DNA from: Gyrodactylus bullatarudis
Taxonomy: Eukaryota > Platyhelminthes > Monogenea > Gyrodactylidea > Gyrodactylidae
Assembly: GCA_012064415.1 (NCBI GenBank)
Contig: SSNU01000259.1
Coordinates: forward strand, 1 to 64,000
Direction: 5' to 3'
Length of the DNA: 64,000 bases
Below are positions 62,296 to 64,000 of this stretch, piece after piece; within the stretch, counting starts at the first letter, position 1, and every line of letters begins with the position of its first letter. Under the pieces are notes generated by a model. The model worked only from the letters and a program-made list of their open reading frames with translations. It made no database searches and was not told the DNA's origin. The position numbers and the translations under genes are program-made.

Positions 62296-64000
62296 AAATT
62301 ACAAATTAAATCGATCAATATTTTTTCTCTGAATAAAATCCACTTGAAAGGAAAATATTTTCATTGAGAAAATACATGAGAATTAGAGAAATATTTTCAA
62401 TGAATTCCATGGCAACAAACAAATGGAATAATAATAGACAATAATTAAAATTAAAAATTAATATTGACCGTGAATCTACTTGAAAGTAGATGCTTGATTG
62501 TATTTATAAATAAAAAATAATTAGAGAAAGTTAGCTGACAAAGAAGGAAATTGATTTGAGAAAGCCACTTTTGATTTCTGTTTTTTCTAAAAATTAATAG
62601 TGGAAATATACATAAATTTTATCGAAGAATTATTTTAAAAAATTTTATCGTCATTTTAGAACCTGTTGCTTTAAACCATTGATTTATGAATAACGAACCT
62701 AGTTAAGAGATTATTTTAATCATATGTGTGAAAAAAACATCCTTATATTAACTCCTTTTCTTCTAAAATAATGGTCTTTAGATACGTTTGATAGCAAAAA
62801 CTAGCAGAAAACTCTCTATTGAACAGAATAAACTTGAATCGGTCCTTAAAACATCTTTAGAAAATGAAATAAATGAGGTTTTGGTAAAAATCATCGAGAA
62901 TAGCTGTATCATACAGCCTGTATGTATTATCATTTATAACTAGGTTTAGTTTAATTTCTTTGTACTCCAATAAATATCTTTTTATTTTTCCTAGACTTTT
63001 CATGACATTTAAATCTAATAATCTATTCTGGATAATTATCAGTCCCAGTATTCAGTTAGTTATGACTAGAAAATTGAAAGATTCGTTTAAAATTCTTAAA
63101 ACTTTTTAAAGAAAAGTTTGATTAGGCTCATAAAATAAATTTTAGCATTGATTTTCTGAGTTTTTAAGCTAAATAATTTAGCTTATTTTATTTAGATTTA
63201 TAGAAGAGTTTCATTGATAGTCCAAAGTTAAATCATCATGCTACCTTCTTTCCATAACCAAGTTAATATTTATTTACTAATATTTCGCAAATAAAAAGAT
63301 TTCATTTATTCAAGAAGGAATCTCAAGCCTCTTTTAAAAACCATTTGCATAGACCTGCCTGAGTCTATTAAATTATGTCCCCAACCTATTCTTGAAAAAG
63401 GTTTTTTAATGAAAAGAAAAGATGAATGATAAATAAATCAAAATTCAATATGTATTTATATATTAATCGACATAATAATTATTATATAATAAGTTATATG
63501 TATCGTGTATAATTCATGTTAGGGCTATCAATAGATCAAGAAAGGATAGATATCAAAAGTGTGTGTGTCTTAATAACGATCACTGTTATTTTCATAATAC
63601 TTTTTCTTTCTAATTAATTTCTTCTGTACAATTTGGATAGGTTATCGTTTTAATCTTTTACAATTCTTGATTTTCTTTCTTTTCATTGAATATGATCTGA
63701 ATCCTTTGGTGAGGGAGAATTTTACACACTTTACTGATTATCATTACTATAAAAAGGTCCAATAGAGACGAGTTTTTCTCTTCAAATCAACCTTTTATGT
63801 ATACTTCAATTATAGAAAATTTTGGATTGATAAATTTTTATTTACAGATTTTGATCAAGATGTGAAAGTATTCCTGGGATGATAGATGTTTTTATCGACT
63901 TCAACTACACATTGGTTAAATTCCATGATGATACTTTAGAAACAAAGGGATTTAATGATTGAATCACGAAGATGTTGGATTAGTTGAAACCATCTTATTC
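62296..64000. other. No gene seen
   Basis: AT-rich. A dispersed repeat word (AACCTGTTGCTTTAAA) is at 62661. A short frame with ATG at 63881 (27 codons) after a TTTACAG acceptor at 63841-63847 may be an exon, but nothing supports it further. The window ends without a feature. Confidence 0.45.

Noticed and set aside
1..64000. CRISPR arrays, operons, ribosome binding sites or other prokaryotic features
   Set aside because: None seen; introns, TATA boxes and element types are all eukaryotic.

Overview
The window is eukaryotic nuclear DNA. It is very AT-rich (about 70% by eye) and dominated by short, decayed transposable elements. Intact genes are few and small, and their introns are tiny: I can place GT-AG introns of 19 to 47 nt in several genes, plus one of about 102 nt. 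Secreted C-type lectin-like proteins, Penelope-like elements (PLEs), a tRNA-derived SINE, piggyBac, Merlin, mariner/Tc1, pogo, Ty3/gypsy and LINE remnants all point to a metazoan. The minute introns recall compact animal genomes such as dicyemids, orthonectids or appendicularians, but nothing here settles the species. There is one 84-base assembly gap (25968-26051).

Layout. 0.4-5.0 kb: a minus-strand group of small genes of an unrecognised family, called PHL here because the predicted order (beta-strands, then one C-terminal helix) is pleckstrin-homology-like. 5.8-15.8 kb: a foldback MITE, Ty3/gypsy, PLE and LINE debris, a Tc1-type transposase start, a Merlin element with long terminal inverted repeats, and a pogo-type element with long inverted repeats. 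16-31 kb: PLE fragments, two more PHL genes, MITEs, a SINE, pogo pieces and PLE 3' ends. 31-40 kb: two head-to-head pairs of PLE terminal repeats, a second SINE, a PHL gene, and the best preserved PLE 3' half. 40-50 kb: another PHL gene, a second type of PLE, a 252-codon ORF, a 1-kb foldback repeat, a third SINE, three PHL genes and a second Merlin transposase. 51-57 kb: pogo, a LINE broken by piggyBac (itself broken by pogo), and a Tc1 element with a second inverted-repeat element nested in it. 57-62.3 kb: three C-type lectin-like genes with signal peptides, mini-introns and nearby TATA boxes.

Two sets of observations stand out. First, hammerhead ribozyme motifs recur: three distinct families in PLE terminal repeats plus one inside a tRNA-derived SINE. 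Their stem I sequences differ between families while staying complementary. Second, at least nine small PHL proteins are scattered between the elements, and most share a phase-1 mini-intron just before the C-terminal helix. These look like the only ordinary genes in the window apart from the lectins.
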